Origin: Mesorhizobium huakuii
Lineage (GTDB): Bacteria; Pseudomonadota; Alphaproteobacteria; Rhizobiales; Rhizobiaceae
DNA: 64,000 nucleotides
Reading direction: 5' to 3'
NCBI RefSeq assembly: GCF_030160235.1
Contig: NZ_BSNY01000005.1
Span: 124,001-188,000 of the forward strand
The notes beneath the pieces were generated by a model, which was not told where the DNA came from, did no database searches, and saw nothing but the letters and a program-made list of their open reading frames with translations. Made by a program: the position numbers and the translations under genes. Numbering within the stretch: position 1 is the stretch's first letter; every line of letters begins with the position of its first letter. Shown piece after piece: positions 45,719-54,898 of this stretch.

Positions 45719-47325
45719 AAACAGAAGGCATAAACAGTCTCCGCGCGACGCAGGCATCGAAGAGGCCGGACATGGTCGTTGACGAGCAGCAATCCGCTAC
45801 CGCGTTCGTGCTTGATCCCGCCTCTCATGGCATGACCGGACCGGTCGAGGCGATCGAGACCCATATCTCGCGTATTTTCTTGGTTGGCGAACGCGCTTTC
45901 AAGATGAAGCGGGGGGTCAAGCTGCCTTATGTCGATTTCTCGACGCCAACGCTCAGGCTGGCCGCTTGCGAGAAAGAGGTGGAACTCAACAGCAGGACCG
46001 CACCTGATCTCTATCTGGGAGTGCGGCGGATCACCCGCGAAGCCGACGGCAAACTCGTTTTCGATGGCACGGGCGAAATGGTCGATGCAGTGATCGAGAT
46101 GGTCCGGTTCGATCAGTCAAGGCTCCTCGATCGGATGGCGAGTGCCGGAGAACTGACGCCAGCGGTGATGACGGCCGTCGCACGCATGATCGTGGGATAC
46201 CACCGTGCCGCGCCGAAGATCCACAACGGCACCGGCTCGTTCAATCTGATGGGCGTGCTCGACATCAACGAGGCCGGCTTTGGCACCAGTCATGTCTTTA
46301 CAAAACGCGAAATCGAGACGTTTGCCGGGGCTTTCCGCATCGCGCTTGCCCGCCATTCAGGATTGCTCGACCGCCGGGAGGCCTCAGGCAAGATCCGCCG
46401 GTGCCATGGCGATCTGCACCTGCGCAACATCTGCCTTTTCGATGGCGAACCTCGCCTCTTCGACTGCATCGAATTCAACGATCAGATCGCCACTATCGAT
46501 GTTCTCTACGACCTTGCCTTCCTGCTGATGGACCTTTGGCACCGTGGTTTTCCGCAGCTCGCCAATCTCGTGATGAACCGCTACCTCGACGAGGCCGATG
46601 ACGAGGATGGCTTTGTCCTGCTGCCTTTTTTCATGGCGGTGCGGGCGGCGGTGCGCGCGCATGTCACCGCCACCCAGGTCGAGGAAGGCAGCGCCGATTC
46701 CGGCAAATTGACCGCCGAGGCCCGATCCTATTTCGAACTGGCCCGAACATTTCTCCAGCAAACACCGCCGAGGCTCGTTGCCATCGGCGGCCTCAGCGGT
46801 TCCGGCAAGACGACCATTGCCGAGGCGCTCGCTGCCCATGTCGGTGCGCCGCCCGGCGCGCGCATTGTCGAAAGCGACCGCATCCGCAAAGCGATGCACG
46901 GCGTGCCGGCCGAGACCAGGCTGCCGGACAAGGCCTATCGACCTGATGTGTCCGACCGCGTCTACAACGAAATGGCATGGCGCGCCGGCCTGATTCTCTC
47001 TGGGGGCGGCTCGGTTGTAGCCGATGCGGTTTTCGACAGACCGGCAGATCGTGAGCGAATCGAGAAGGCTGCGCGCGACAGAGGTATTCCATTCTCCGGT
47101 TTCTGGCTGGAGGCGGATCCACTCGTCCTTTGGCGACGGGTCAGCGAACGCAAGGGCGGTCCCTCGGATGCCACGGTGGATATCCTCTCGCGTCAACTGC
47201 AGCGAAAAGCTGGCAAGGCCAGCTGGCTCAGGATCGATTCCGATCGAAAGCCCGTCGACATCGTCGCGGAATTGAGGAGATGTTGCGAGCGCGATGCTTC
47301 CGAGATCCTGCGCACGGCCTCCTGA
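45715..47325 (+). CDS. Aminoglycoside-phosphotransferase-like and AAA kinase fusion protein
   Basis: A 536-residue two-domain protein. The first part (to about residue 350) is APH-like, with the catalytic loop CHGDLHLRNICLFDG and the metal-binding FDCIEFND. The second part is a P-loop kinase, with Walker A GGLSGSGKTT near residue 360 and VADAVFDRPADRE. The fusion is known from environmental bacteria as 'bifunctional aminoglycoside phosphotransferase/ATP-binding protein', with no proven drug resistance. It probably phosphorylates a small metabolite. Coupled to the cytochrome c gene and its low-oxygen promoter. Confidence 0.85.
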   Translation: MKTEGINSLRATQASKRPDMVVDEQQSATAFVLDPASHGMTGPVEAIETHISRIFLVGERAFKMKRGVKLPYVDFSTPTLRLAACEKEVELNSRTAPDLYLGVRRITREADGKLVFDGTGEMVDAVIEMVRFDQSRLLDRMASAGELTPAVMTAVARMIVGYHRAAPKIHNGTGSFNLMGVLDINEAGFGTSHVFTKREIETFAGAFRIALARHSGLLDRREASGKIRRCHGDLHLRNICLFDGEPRLFDCIEFNDQIATIDVLYDLAFLLMDLWHRGFPQLANLVMNRYLDEADDEDGFVLLPFFMAVRAAVRAHVTATQVEEGSADSGKLTAEARSYFELARTFLQQTPPRLVAIGGLSGSGKTTIAEALAAHVGAPPGARIVESDRIRKAMHGVPAETRLPDKAYRPDVSDRVYNEMAWRAGLILSGGGSVVADAVFDRPADRERIEKAARDRGIPFSGFWLEADPLVLWRRVSERKGGPSDATVDILSRQLQRKAGKASWLRIDSDRKPVDIVAELRRCCERDASEILRTAS

Positions 47326-47344
47326 TTGTTGCGGACGATCGACC

Positions 47345-50026
47345 TCAACCGAGTTCGAGCTTGGCCTCGACAAGGCCGGGGTCGTTCGGAAGATGCATGA
47401 TGGAGAAGCCGAATTCACGGCACATTGCCAGCATCTTGCTGTTTTCACTGAGCACTATACCTTCGATGCGGCGGATCCCATCGGCCTTCGCATAATCGAC
47501 GATCTGGCTGAGCAACTCCCAACCCAGGCCGTGCCCCTGCAAGTCTGTCCGCACGAGCAATGCGTATTCGGCGCTGACGTGGTCGGGATCGCAAGACAAG
47601 CGGCTGATGCCCGCCAGCGCGCCAGTGCCCGTGTCCAATGCGACGAAAGCCATGTTGCGGTCGTAGTCGAGCTGGGTGAGCCGCTTCAACATCTGGTCGG
47701 AAAAGCTTTTGCGCGGCGACAGGAAACGCAGGCGCAGATCGTCAGGTGAAATCCTGCCGAGGAATTCGGGATAGAGCGCGATGTCCGCCGGCCTGATCGG
47801 CCGGATATGATATTGAGCGCCACCTGCCGAGATTTCCTTCTCCCAACCTGACGGGTAAGGCCGGATGCACAGCGCGGGATTCGGCCCGGCTTCTTCCACC
47901 CGCTCCGGCTCGATCTCGATGCGCGCATCCAGTGCGATCACGCCGTCGATGTCGGCGAGCAACGGATTGATGTCCATTGATACGAGGCACGGAAAGTCGA
48001 CGACCATCTGCGACAGGCCGTTAAGCGCCGCAACGATCGCCTGCCTATCCGCTGGTTTGCGATCTCGGAATCCGGCGAGCAGCCGGCCGATCCGCGTTTG
48101 CCCGATCAGGTCGCCGGCAAGAACGTCGTCGAGTGGCGGCAACGCGATCGCGGTGTCGTCGATCACCTCAACGGCGACGCCACCCGCCCCGAACAGCAGA
48201 ACCGGACCGAAAATCGGATCGCGGCTGACACCAAGGATCAGCTCCTGAGCCTGTTTTCGCACCACCATCGGCTGTACGGCATAACCCTCGATATCGGCCC
48301 GAGGATCGCGCTTGCGCACCCGGGCCTCGATTGAGCGTGCTGCCTCCTCGGCTGCCGCCGCGGCTGCGATGCCGAGCACCACCCCGCCAATGTCCGACTT
48401 GTGCGAGATCGCCTTCGACAGCAGCTTGACGACGACCTGCCCGGACGTCTTGAGAAGCCGGCTGGCTGCTTTCCCCGCTTCGGCGGGGGACCTGGCGATG
48501 ATCGTTTCGGGCACCGGGATGCCGTAGGCGGAAATCGCCGCCTTGGCTTCGGGTTCGGTCAGCATTCGCCGGCCCTCCCTGGCGACCTGCCTGAATATCG
48601 CAAGCACCGCGTCTCGACCGCTCGCGGCGGCCTCGCCATGGCTCGACGGCGTGCGCAGCAGGGCTCGCTGGGCTCGCGACCAGTCGGCAAGATAGGACAC
48701 GGCCATTGCGGCATCAGCAGGGGTCTCGAGGCTGGCAATTCCCGCGTCCTGAAGAACACGTCGCCCTTCGCGCGCTGTATGTTCGCCAAGCCAGCAGGTC
48801 AGGACTGGCTTGCCGCCGACCTTGCCGCCCTGCGCCAGCGTTGCCACCGCGCTAGCCGCGGCGAGCGGCGAGCCGAGCCCGGTCGGGCAGTTCATAACCA
48901 GGACAACGTCGGTCCCGGCATCGGCCGCGACGGCCTCGACCGCTGCCCGGTAGCGCTCAGGCGCAGCATCGCCGATGATGTCGACCGGATTGGCATGGGA
49001 CCATGTGGCCGGCAGGACGGCATCCAGGCGGGCAATCGTTTCCAGCGAGAGTTCGGCCAGTTTCCCATTGCAGTCGACAAGCTGGTCGACGGCAAGCACG
49101 CCGGCGCCGCCGCCATTGGTGACAATGCCGACACGGGCTCGCTCCAGCGGAGCAAAGCGGGCGGTCGTTTCAACCGCGTCGAACAACTCGGCCAGGCCTT
49201 TGACGCGCAGGATGCCCGCGCGCAGCAATGCGGCGTCGACGACACGATCCGCGCCCGACAGAGCGCCGGTATGGGTGGCGGCCGCCTTGGCCGCCTGCTC
49301 GTGCCGGCCCGACTTGATGACGATCACCGGCTTGAGACGTGCCGCGGCCCGCGCCGCCGACATGAACTTGCGCGGATTGGGAATGGTTTCGAGATACATC
49401 ACGATGGCGTGGGTGTGCATGTCGCCCGCCAGCATGTCGAGGCAGTCCCCCACGTCGACATCGGCCATGTCGCCGAGCGAGACGATCTGCGAGAAGCCGA
49501 CATTGTTATCGCCTGCCCAGTCGATCAGCGACGTGGCGATGGCGCCCGATTGCGACAGCAGCGCGATATTGCCGGGCTTGGCGGCCATATGCGCAAATCC
49601 GGCGTCAAGTTTGACGGGCGGGATCATCAGTCCGACCGTGTTCGGGCCAATGATCCGGAACAGTGTGGGCTTGGCAGCGTCGAGCATGGCCTGACGCAGG
49701 CCGTTCTCGCGGGTAAGCCCGGCGGTGATCACGACCGCAGCCCGCGTTCCCTTGTCACCGAGCTCGCGCACGATGCGGGGAACCGTGTCCGGCGGCGTGA
49801 CGATGACACCGAGGTCTGGAATATCAGGCAGATCGGCAGCCCCGGCATAACAGCGTCGACCGGCGACTTGCGAGTATTTCGGGTTGACCGGCCAGATCTC
49901 GCCTTCGAAGCCGCCGTTGATGATGTTGTCGAACACGACACGGCCGACCGAACCGCCACGCGCTGATGCACCAAAGATGGCGACCGACTTCGGGGCGAAC
50001 GCACGTTCGAGATTTCGGATCGTCAC
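47345..50026 (-). CDS. ADP-forming acyl-CoA synthetase fused to GNAT acetyltransferase
   Basis: An 893-residue protein. It begins MTIRNLERAFAPKSVAIFGAS, the CoA-binding domain of ADP-forming acetyl-CoA synthetases, followed by succinyl-CoA-ligase-like domains and an ATP-grasp part (AYGIPVPETIIARSPAEAG, KLLSKAISHKSDIGGV). The last 165 residues are a GNAT fold (LLVRTDLQGHGLGWELLSQI). The phospho-histidine of ACD enzymes was not pinned down. It could make ATP from acetyl-CoA at low oxygen, or act as a Pat-like protein acetyltransferase as in Salmonella. A FixK-type box is centred 58 bases upstream. Confidence 0.9.
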   Translation of the reverse strand: MTIRNLERAFAPKSVAIFGASARGGSVGRVVFDNIINGGFEGEIWPVNPKYSQVAGRRCYAGAADLPDIPDLGVIVTPPDTVPRIVRELGDKGTRAAVVITAGLTRENGLRQAMLDAAKPTLFRIIGPNTVGLMIPPVKLDAGFAHMAAKPGNIALLSQSGAIATSLIDWAGDNNVGFSQIVSLGDMADVDVGDCLDMLAGDMHTHAIVMYLETIPNPRKFMSAARAAARLKPVIVIKSGRHEQAAKAAATHTGALSGADRVVDAALLRAGILRVKGLAELFDAVETTARFAPLERARVGIVTNGGGAGVLAVDQLVDCNGKLAELSLETIARLDAVLPATWSHANPVDIIGDAAPERYRAAVEAVAADAGTDVVLVMNCPTGLGSPLAAASAVATLAQGGKVGGKPVLTCWLGEHTAREGRRVLQDAGIASLETPADAAMAVSYLADWSRAQRALLRTPSSHGEAAASGRDAVLAIFRQVAREGRRMLTEPEAKAAISAYGIPVPETIIARSPAEAGKAASRLLKTSGQVVVKLLSKAISHKSDIGGVVLGIAAAAAAEEAARSIEARVRKRDPRADIEGYAVQPMVVRKQAQELILGVSRDPIFGPVLLFGAGGVAVEVIDDTAIALPPLDDVLAGDLIGQTRIGRLLAGFRDRKPADRQAIVAALNGLSQMVVDFPCLVSMDINPLLADIDGVIALDARIEIEPERVEEAGPNPALCIRPYPSGWEKEISAGGAQYHIRPIRPADIALYPEFLGRISPDDLRLRFLSPRKSFSDQMLKRLTQLDYDRNMAFVALDTGTGALAGISRLSCDPDHVSAEYALLVRTDLQGHGLGWELLSQIVDYAKADGIRRIEGIVLSENSKMLAMCREFGFSIMHLPNDPGLVEAKLELG

Positions 50027-50077
50027 CCCAATATCTCCTGTTCTTGGCGATCATCGCCTGTCGATCTTGCCCGTTCG

Positions 50078-50091
50078 TTGCGTTGGATCAA
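50078..50091. promoter_or_regulatory. FixK-type box variant upstream of acyl-CoA synthetase gene
   Basis: On the minus strand it reads TTGATCCAACGCAA (TTGA-N6-GCAA). Its centre is 58 bases before ATG 50026, the same geometry as the perfect boxes. Confidence 0.6.
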
Positions 50092-50191
50092 AGCCTTCAC
50101 CAGCTATCAGGACTAGCTGTTTGCCTGGGTTCGACGCGCCCGCAAGCGCTTGCGAAAATTGGCGAGCATCGATCAAATCGGAAGGCATCGC

Positions 50192-52045
50192 ATGAACGAG
50201 TCCACTCTGCGGCGCGCATTGCTGGTCATCGCCATCCTGGGTCTCGCTGGCGGTATCGGAGCCTGGCGAACCGGGCTAGGGCCTCTTGATGCCGACATGA
50301 TCTGGACGGTGGCGACCTTGCCCGTGGTGGCGGCCCTTGCCGTCTCCATTCTGCGCGATTTCTGGATTGGGCGCTTCGGCGTCGACGCCATTGCGTTGGT
50401 GTCGATGTCCGCCGCGCTGCTGCTTGGCCAACCCCTGGCCGCGATAGTGGTCGCGATCATGTATGCCGGCGGCACCGTGCTCGAGGATTTTGCCCGCGGC
50501 CGTGCCGAGCGGAACCTCAAGGCACTCACTGACCGGTCACCGCGTGTCGCACACCGCGAATCCGCCCATGGAACGGAAAGGATTTCCGTCGAAGAGGTCG
50601 TTGTCGGCGACACTCTTCTGGTACGCGCCGGCGAACTGCTTCCCGTCGATGGCATCCTGCTCGATGCTTCGGCCTCGCTCGACGAGTCGGCGGTGACCGG
50701 AGAGCCGCTGCCGGAACCGCGGACCGCGGGCGACATGCTGCGCAGCGGCACCGTCAATGCGGGCGAGACTTTCAGCATGCGGGCTTCGGCCCTCGCTGAA
50801 GAGAGCACTTATGCCGCGATCGTGCGCATGGTCGCCGCGGCGCAGACCGCGAAATCTCCGTTCATTCGCATGGCGGATCGCTTTGCCCTGTTCCTGCTGC
50901 CAGCCACTCTGCTGGTTTCCGGCGCCGCCTGGTATGTTTCCGGCGACCCGGTCAGAGCGCTTGCGGTGCTGGTCGTCGCAACGCCATGCCCGCTCATCCT
51001 CGCTGCCCCTGTTGCCTTCATCGGCGGCGTCTCGCGAGCCGCGCGTGCCGGCATCCTGATGAAGGGCAGCGCGGCCCTGGAGGCCCTTGCGCAAGTCCGA
51101 ACCGCGATCTTCGACAAGACGGGGACCTTGACCATCGGCGGCGCGGAGCTCATCGAAATCGAAGTCGCGCCCGGCCGCGACGCGAACCATCTGCTGCGGC
51201 TGTTGGCATCCCTGGAACAGGCATCGCACCACGTTCTCGCCGATTCGATCATGCGGACAGCGCGCGGCAGACAGCTGGTGCTTTCGCATCCGCGAGATGT
51301 CCGCGAATACCGCGGCGCGGGCCTGAAGGGCCGGGTCGAAAACATGGCGATCGCGGCGGGATCGCGGGCTTTCGCGCTCACCGACAGGCCCCTGCCCGAT
51401 TGGGCGAAAAGCGGCGAAGAAAAATACCGGGACGAGCCGGTGCTCAGGGTTTTTGTCGCACTCGACGGACGACTTGCCGGCGTGTTTACTTTCGGCGATG
51501 CCATGCGTGCCGATGCACATGACACGCTCGCCAACCTGCGCTCGGCCGGCATCACGCGCTTGGTCCTGCTGACGGGTGATGACGGTGCAGCCGCAAAGCG
51601 TGTTTCTTCCATGCTGGATCTGGATGCCGTCGTCGCCGATGCCATTCCCGCGGATAAGGTCGCGATGGTTGAGGCCGAGAAGGCAAGGGCACCGACAATG
51701 ATGGTCGGCGATGGCATCAACGATGCACCCGCCCTTGCCGCCGCGACGGTCGGCGTCGCCATGGGCGCGCGCGGGGCGACGGCCTCTTCCGAAGCGGCCG
51801 ATGTCATCGTTCTCGCGGACCGGCTGGAACCCGTGGCCGAGGCGGTGCGGATTGCCCGGCGGACGCGCGCGATCGCCCTGCAGAGCATCGTTGTCGGGCT
51901 GGCGCTCTCGGGTGTGGCAATGGCCGCGGCGGCCATGGGGCAGATCGCTCCGGTGGCAGGTGCCTTGCTTCAGGAAGGGATCGACGTCGCGGTCATCCTC
52001 AACGCATTGCGCGCCCTTGGCGACGGACGTCTCGGGCGCGCATAG
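50192..52045 (+). CDS. Metal-translocating P-type ATPase with TPCP motif
   Basis: A 617-residue P1B-like ATPase from ATG 50192. Phosphorylation motif DKTGTLT, GDGINDAPA and the membrane metal motif ATPCPLILAAP (TPC, not CPC) are present. There is no N-terminal CxxC metal domain and no C-terminal hemerythrin domain. TPC motifs are reported for the P1B-5 group (Ni/Fe, for example Nia of Sinorhizobium); the metal here is uncertain. It is followed by a thioredoxin gene in the same direction. Confidence 0.85.
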   Translation: MNESTLRRALLVIAILGLAGGIGAWRTGLGPLDADMIWTVATLPVVAALAVSILRDFWIGRFGVDAIALVSMSAALLLGQPLAAIVVAIMYAGGTVLEDFARGRAERNLKALTDRSPRVAHRESAHGTERISVEEVVVGDTLLVRAGELLPVDGILLDASASLDESAVTGEPLPEPRTAGDMLRSGTVNAGETFSMRASALAEESTYAAIVRMVAAAQTAKSPFIRMADRFALFLLPATLLVSGAAWYVSGDPVRALAVLVVATPCPLILAAPVAFIGGVSRAARAGILMKGSAALEALAQVRTAIFDKTGTLTIGGAELIEIEVAPGRDANHLLRLLASLEQASHHVLADSIMRTARGRQLVLSHPRDVREYRGAGLKGRVENMAIAAGSRAFALTDRPLPDWAKSGEEKYRDEPVLRVFVALDGRLAGVFTFGDAMRADAHDTLANLRSAGITRLVLLTGDDGAAAKRVSSMLDLDAVVADAIPADKVAMVEAEKARAPTMMVGDGINDAPALAAATVGVAMGARGATASSEAADVIVLADRLEPVAEAVRIARRTRAIALQSIVVGLALSGVAMAAAAMGQIAPVAGALLQEGIDVAVILNALRALGDGRLGRA

Positions 52046-52072
52046 TGGACAACAACGGATCGGTGAACGGCC

Positions 52073-52522
52073 ATGGCACAGCAGAATCTGGTGGTTTGCG
52101 GCAAATGCGGCGGGGTCAATCGTCTACCGCCGGCCCGCAATGCCGACGAGGCCAAATGCGGAAAGTGCGGGACCAGGCTGTTTTCAGGTCACCCGCTGGA
52201 CGTCGACGCCAAGGCGTTCGACCACCAGACCGCGCGCAGCAGTATCCCGGTTGTCGTCGATGTCTGGGCGCCATGGTGTGGCCCGTGCAAGATGATGGCT
52301 CCGGCCTACGAAGCGGCAGCGCGCGAACTGGAGCCACATGTTCGCCTGCTCAAGCTCAATTCCGACAATGAGCAGGCTGTCGCGGCAAGGCTCGGTATTC
52401 GCGGCATCCCGACGATGATCCTCTTCCATGGCGGGCGTGAAATCGCGCGCACATCAGGCGCGATGACGGCAGGCCAGATCGTCAGGTGGGTTCGCGATCG
52501 CCTGCCGACGGTCGACGCCTGA
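52073..52522 (+). CDS. trxC: Thioredoxin 2 (zinc-finger thioredoxin)
   Basis: A 149-residue protein with an N-terminal zinc-binding CGKCGG and CGKCGT pair of CxxC motifs and a thioredoxin fold with active site WAPWCGPCK. This layout is that of TrxC, a stress-induced disulfide reductase. It starts 27 bases after the ATPase stop and lies in the same direction. Confidence 0.93.
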   Translation: MAQQNLVVCGKCGGVNRLPPARNADEAKCGKCGTRLFSGHPLDVDAKAFDHQTARSSIPVVVDVWAPWCGPCKMMAPAYEAAARELEPHVRLLKLNSDNEQAVAARLGIRGIPTMILFHGGREIARTSGAMTAGQIVRWVRDRLPTVDA

Positions 52523-52535
52523 AAGCCGCCGCCCC

Positions 52536-53786
52536 ATGGATCCACTCATCGCCCGGCTCGCACTGGCCCTGGCAATTGGCTTGCTCGTTGGACTGGAACG
52601 TGGCTGGCGGGAGCGGGAGGCGCCCGATCGCAGCCGCACGGCGGGCATTCGCACCTTTGGCATATCCGGCCTGCTCGGCGGCGTTCTGGCCGCACTCGCC
52701 AACGCGCTCGGCGCGGTATCGGTGCTTGTCGGCGGATTCATCGCCTTTGCCGCGATCTTTGCCTGGTACAAGGCGCGCGAAGCTGCCCATGACGAGGATT
52801 TCAGTGTCACCAGCGTGATTGCGGGCCTTGGCGTTTTTGCTCTGGGCGCGCTTTCGGTCACCGACGACTATCGTGCGGCTGCAGCCGGTGGGGCGGCGTT
52901 GGCGGCAATCCTGGCCAGCCGGGAGATCCTGCACGGCCTGCTGAAGCGACTGACCTGGATCGAACTGCGATCGGCGCTGATCCTGGCTGTGATGACGGCG
53001 ATCGTGCTGCCCTTGCTGCCGAACCGGACGATGGACCCGTGGGGAGGTTTCAATCCGTGGGAGGTCTGGTTCCTGACGGTGCTGATGGCCTCGATTTCGT
53101 TCGCCGGCTATGTGGCTGTTCGCATCCTGGGAAATACGCGCGGCCTGCTCGTCAGCTCGCTCGCCGGCGCGATCGTCTCTTCCACCGCCGTGACCCTGGC
53201 GCTTGCCCGCAACGCCGCCTCGGCAAGCAATCCACTGCCGCTCGCAGGGGCGGCATCATTGGCTGCAATGGTTTCCGTGCTCCGCGTCTGCGCCGTGGTT
53301 CTGATCATCGAGCCAAGTGTCTTCGCCGGGGTCGGCATTCCGGCCATGGCGGCGGCCCTCGCCTTCGCTGCCTGCGGCGCATTGCTGCTTACTCGCGGTA
53401 GAGGGAATGGCGAAGGGAGTGACATGGCGCGCAATCCCTTCGAACTGGGCCCGTTGTTGCTCTTCGCCTTGCTCTTCGCGATCGTTGCGACCGCGAGCGC
53501 CGGATTGGCCGCTCAATTTGGCGGACGCGGCTTGCTGGCGAGTTCGGCGCTCGCAGGTACATTCGATGTCGATGTTGCGGTGCTCGGCGCGTTGCGCCTG
53601 GTCAAGCATTCCGTGTCCATCGAAACCGTGGGCCAGGCCGTGCTCGCGGCGCTGGCAGCAAACGCGGTCGGCCGGCTGTCGCTCGCAGTATTTGCCGGTC
53701 CGGTCCGATTCTGGTTGCCACTGGCGGTCGCAACCCTGATCTCCGCGACCATGGGCATCTGCGCGATCCTGTTGCTCGGCACCTGA
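52536..53786 (+). CDS. MgtC/DUF4010 family membrane protein
   Basis: A 416-residue protein with about ten to twelve hydrophobic helices. The first 150 residues have the MgtC signature ALAIGLLVGLERGWRERE and GIRTFGISGLLGG. A DUF4010 half follows (LLVSSLAGAIVSSTAVTLALA). MgtC-type proteins affect Mg or membrane energetics; the long MgtC-DUF4010 form has no settled role. It follows trxC by 13 bases. Confidence 0.88.
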   Translation: MDPLIARLALALAIGLLVGLERGWREREAPDRSRTAGIRTFGISGLLGGVLAALANALGAVSVLVGGFIAFAAIFAWYKAREAAHDEDFSVTSVIAGLGVFALGALSVTDDYRAAAAGGAALAAILASREILHGLLKRLTWIELRSALILAVMTAIVLPLLPNRTMDPWGGFNPWEVWFLTVLMASISFAGYVAVRILGNTRGLLVSSLAGAIVSSTAVTLALARNAASASNPLPLAGAASLAAMVSVLRVCAVVLIIEPSVFAGVGIPAMAAALAFAACGALLLTRGRGNGEGSDMARNPFELGPLLLFALLFAIVATASAGLAAQFGGRGLLASSALAGTFDVDVAVLGALRLVKHSVSIETVGQAVLAALAANAVGRLSLAVFAGPVRFWLPLAVATLISATMGICAILLLGT

Positions 53787-53811
53787 GGGAAGTGCGGCGA
53801 CCGAGATTTCT

Positions 53812-53825
53812 TTGATGCGGATCAA
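53812..53825. promoter_or_regulatory. Perfect FNR/FixK box upstream of orphan gene at 53875
   Basis: TTGATGCGGATCAA is a perfect TTGAT-N4-ATCAA box, centred 56 bases before ATG 53875. Confidence 0.85.
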
Positions 53826-53874
53826 GGGCCAGGTCCAGCCACCGCTCTATGAAACTCCGTGAAAGGAGTTCGCC

Positions 53875-54261
53875 ATGACCAGTCTGAAGGATCTCACCCC
53901 CAAATTCCGCCACGTCCGGCTGCTTCTGGCCCGTGAGAAGGGCCACCCGGAAGGCGACCGCGAAGAGGGCTACGACGTGCTGGCGCCACTGACCGGCGAA
54001 GGCCGGATCGATGCGGAAGAGTGGAAATCGCACAGGGCTTCCTGTCGTGTTCGCCGCTTCCGCACCGGCGAGGAAGACCTGATCGGCCGGCTGAGGCGCA
54101 AGCCGGGCGGGCAATGGTATTTCGACTACGCCGAAGGCGACCGCGACGACGAAATCGGCTTTCATCTCGGCGACGAACGGTTCGTGACCGGCGAGTATGT
54201 GTCGATCGAGCGCAACGGGGCCATGCACACCTACCAGGTGGCACGGGTCGAGCGGCCTTGA
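53875..54261 (+). CDS. Conserved protein of unknown function under FNR/FixK control
   Basis: A 128-residue, charged, probably beta-rich protein without signal peptide or cysteine cluster (one cysteine in HRASCRVRRF). Motifs such as FRHVRLLLAREKGHPEGD and HTYQVARVE look conserved in character, but I cannot name the family. The gene has AAAGGAG before ATG 53875 and a perfect FNR/FixK box, so it belongs to the low-oxygen response. The flavodoxin-like gene follows by 32 bases and may be cotranscribed. Confidence 0.75.
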   Translation: MTSLKDLTPKFRHVRLLLAREKGHPEGDREEGYDVLAPLTGEGRIDAEEWKSHRASCRVRRFRTGEEDLIGRLRRKPGGQWYFDYAEGDRDDEIGFHLGDERFVTGEYVSIERNGAMHTYQVARVERP

Positions 54262-54293
54262 CGCCGCGACGACAGGCTCGCTGCGCGTAGACC

Positions 54294-54884
54294 ATGTCAC
54301 GACGCATCCTCATCGTGGTCGGCCATCCCGACCCGTCCCCGGACCGGCTCTGCCGCGGCCTTGCCAAGGCCTATGGCGAAGGCGCGGAGAAGGCAGGACA
54401 CGCCGTGCGCCGGGTTGATCTGGCAGCACTTGATTTTCCAATGCTGCGGACAATGCAGGAGTTCGAGCATGGTGCGGTTCCCGCCGGCCTCAGGGAGGCC
54501 GCCGACGCGATCGTCTGGGCCGAACACATCGTCTTTGTCTTTCCACTGTGGCTCGGAACCATGCCGGCCATGCTCAAGGCATTTCTGGAACAGGTCATGC
54601 GGCCAGGGACTGCCTTTGCCTACCCGGACAAAGGCGGCGGCTTCACCAAGACATTGCTTGGCGGCCGCTCTGCACGCGTCGTCGTGACGATGGGCATGCC
54701 TGCCGTCCTTTACCGCCTATGGTTCCTTGGGCATGGTCTGGCCGGCATGCGGCGGAGCATCCTGCATTTTGTCGGCATCAGTCCGGTGCGCGAGACTTTG
54801 TTCGGCATGGTCGCCGGCGCCAGCGATGCGACTCGCGCGAAGTGGATCCGGCAAATGCGCGGCCTGGGAGAACGGGCCGGATAA
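54294..54884 (+). CDS. Flavodoxin-fold NAD(P)H oxidoreductase
   Basis: A 196-residue protein with the NQO/MdaB-type pattern: RRILIVVGHPDPSPDRLC at the start (flavin phosphate loop) and FPLWLGTMPAMLKAFLEQVM, the flavin-binding and dimer loop. It probably reduces quinones or other acceptors with two electrons. The gene lies 32 bases after the orphan with a perfect box and may share its promoter. Confidence 0.88.
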   Translation: MSRRILIVVGHPDPSPDRLCRGLAKAYGEGAEKAGHAVRRVDLAALDFPMLRTMQEFEHGAVPAGLREAADAIVWAEHIVFVFPLWLGTMPAMLKAFLEQVMRPGTAFAYPDKGGGFTKTLLGGRSARVVVTMGMPAVLYRLWFLGHGLAGMRRSILHFVGISPVRETLFGMVAGASDATRAKWIRQMRGLGERAG

Positions 54885-54898
54885 TCCTCCACCGTCAA

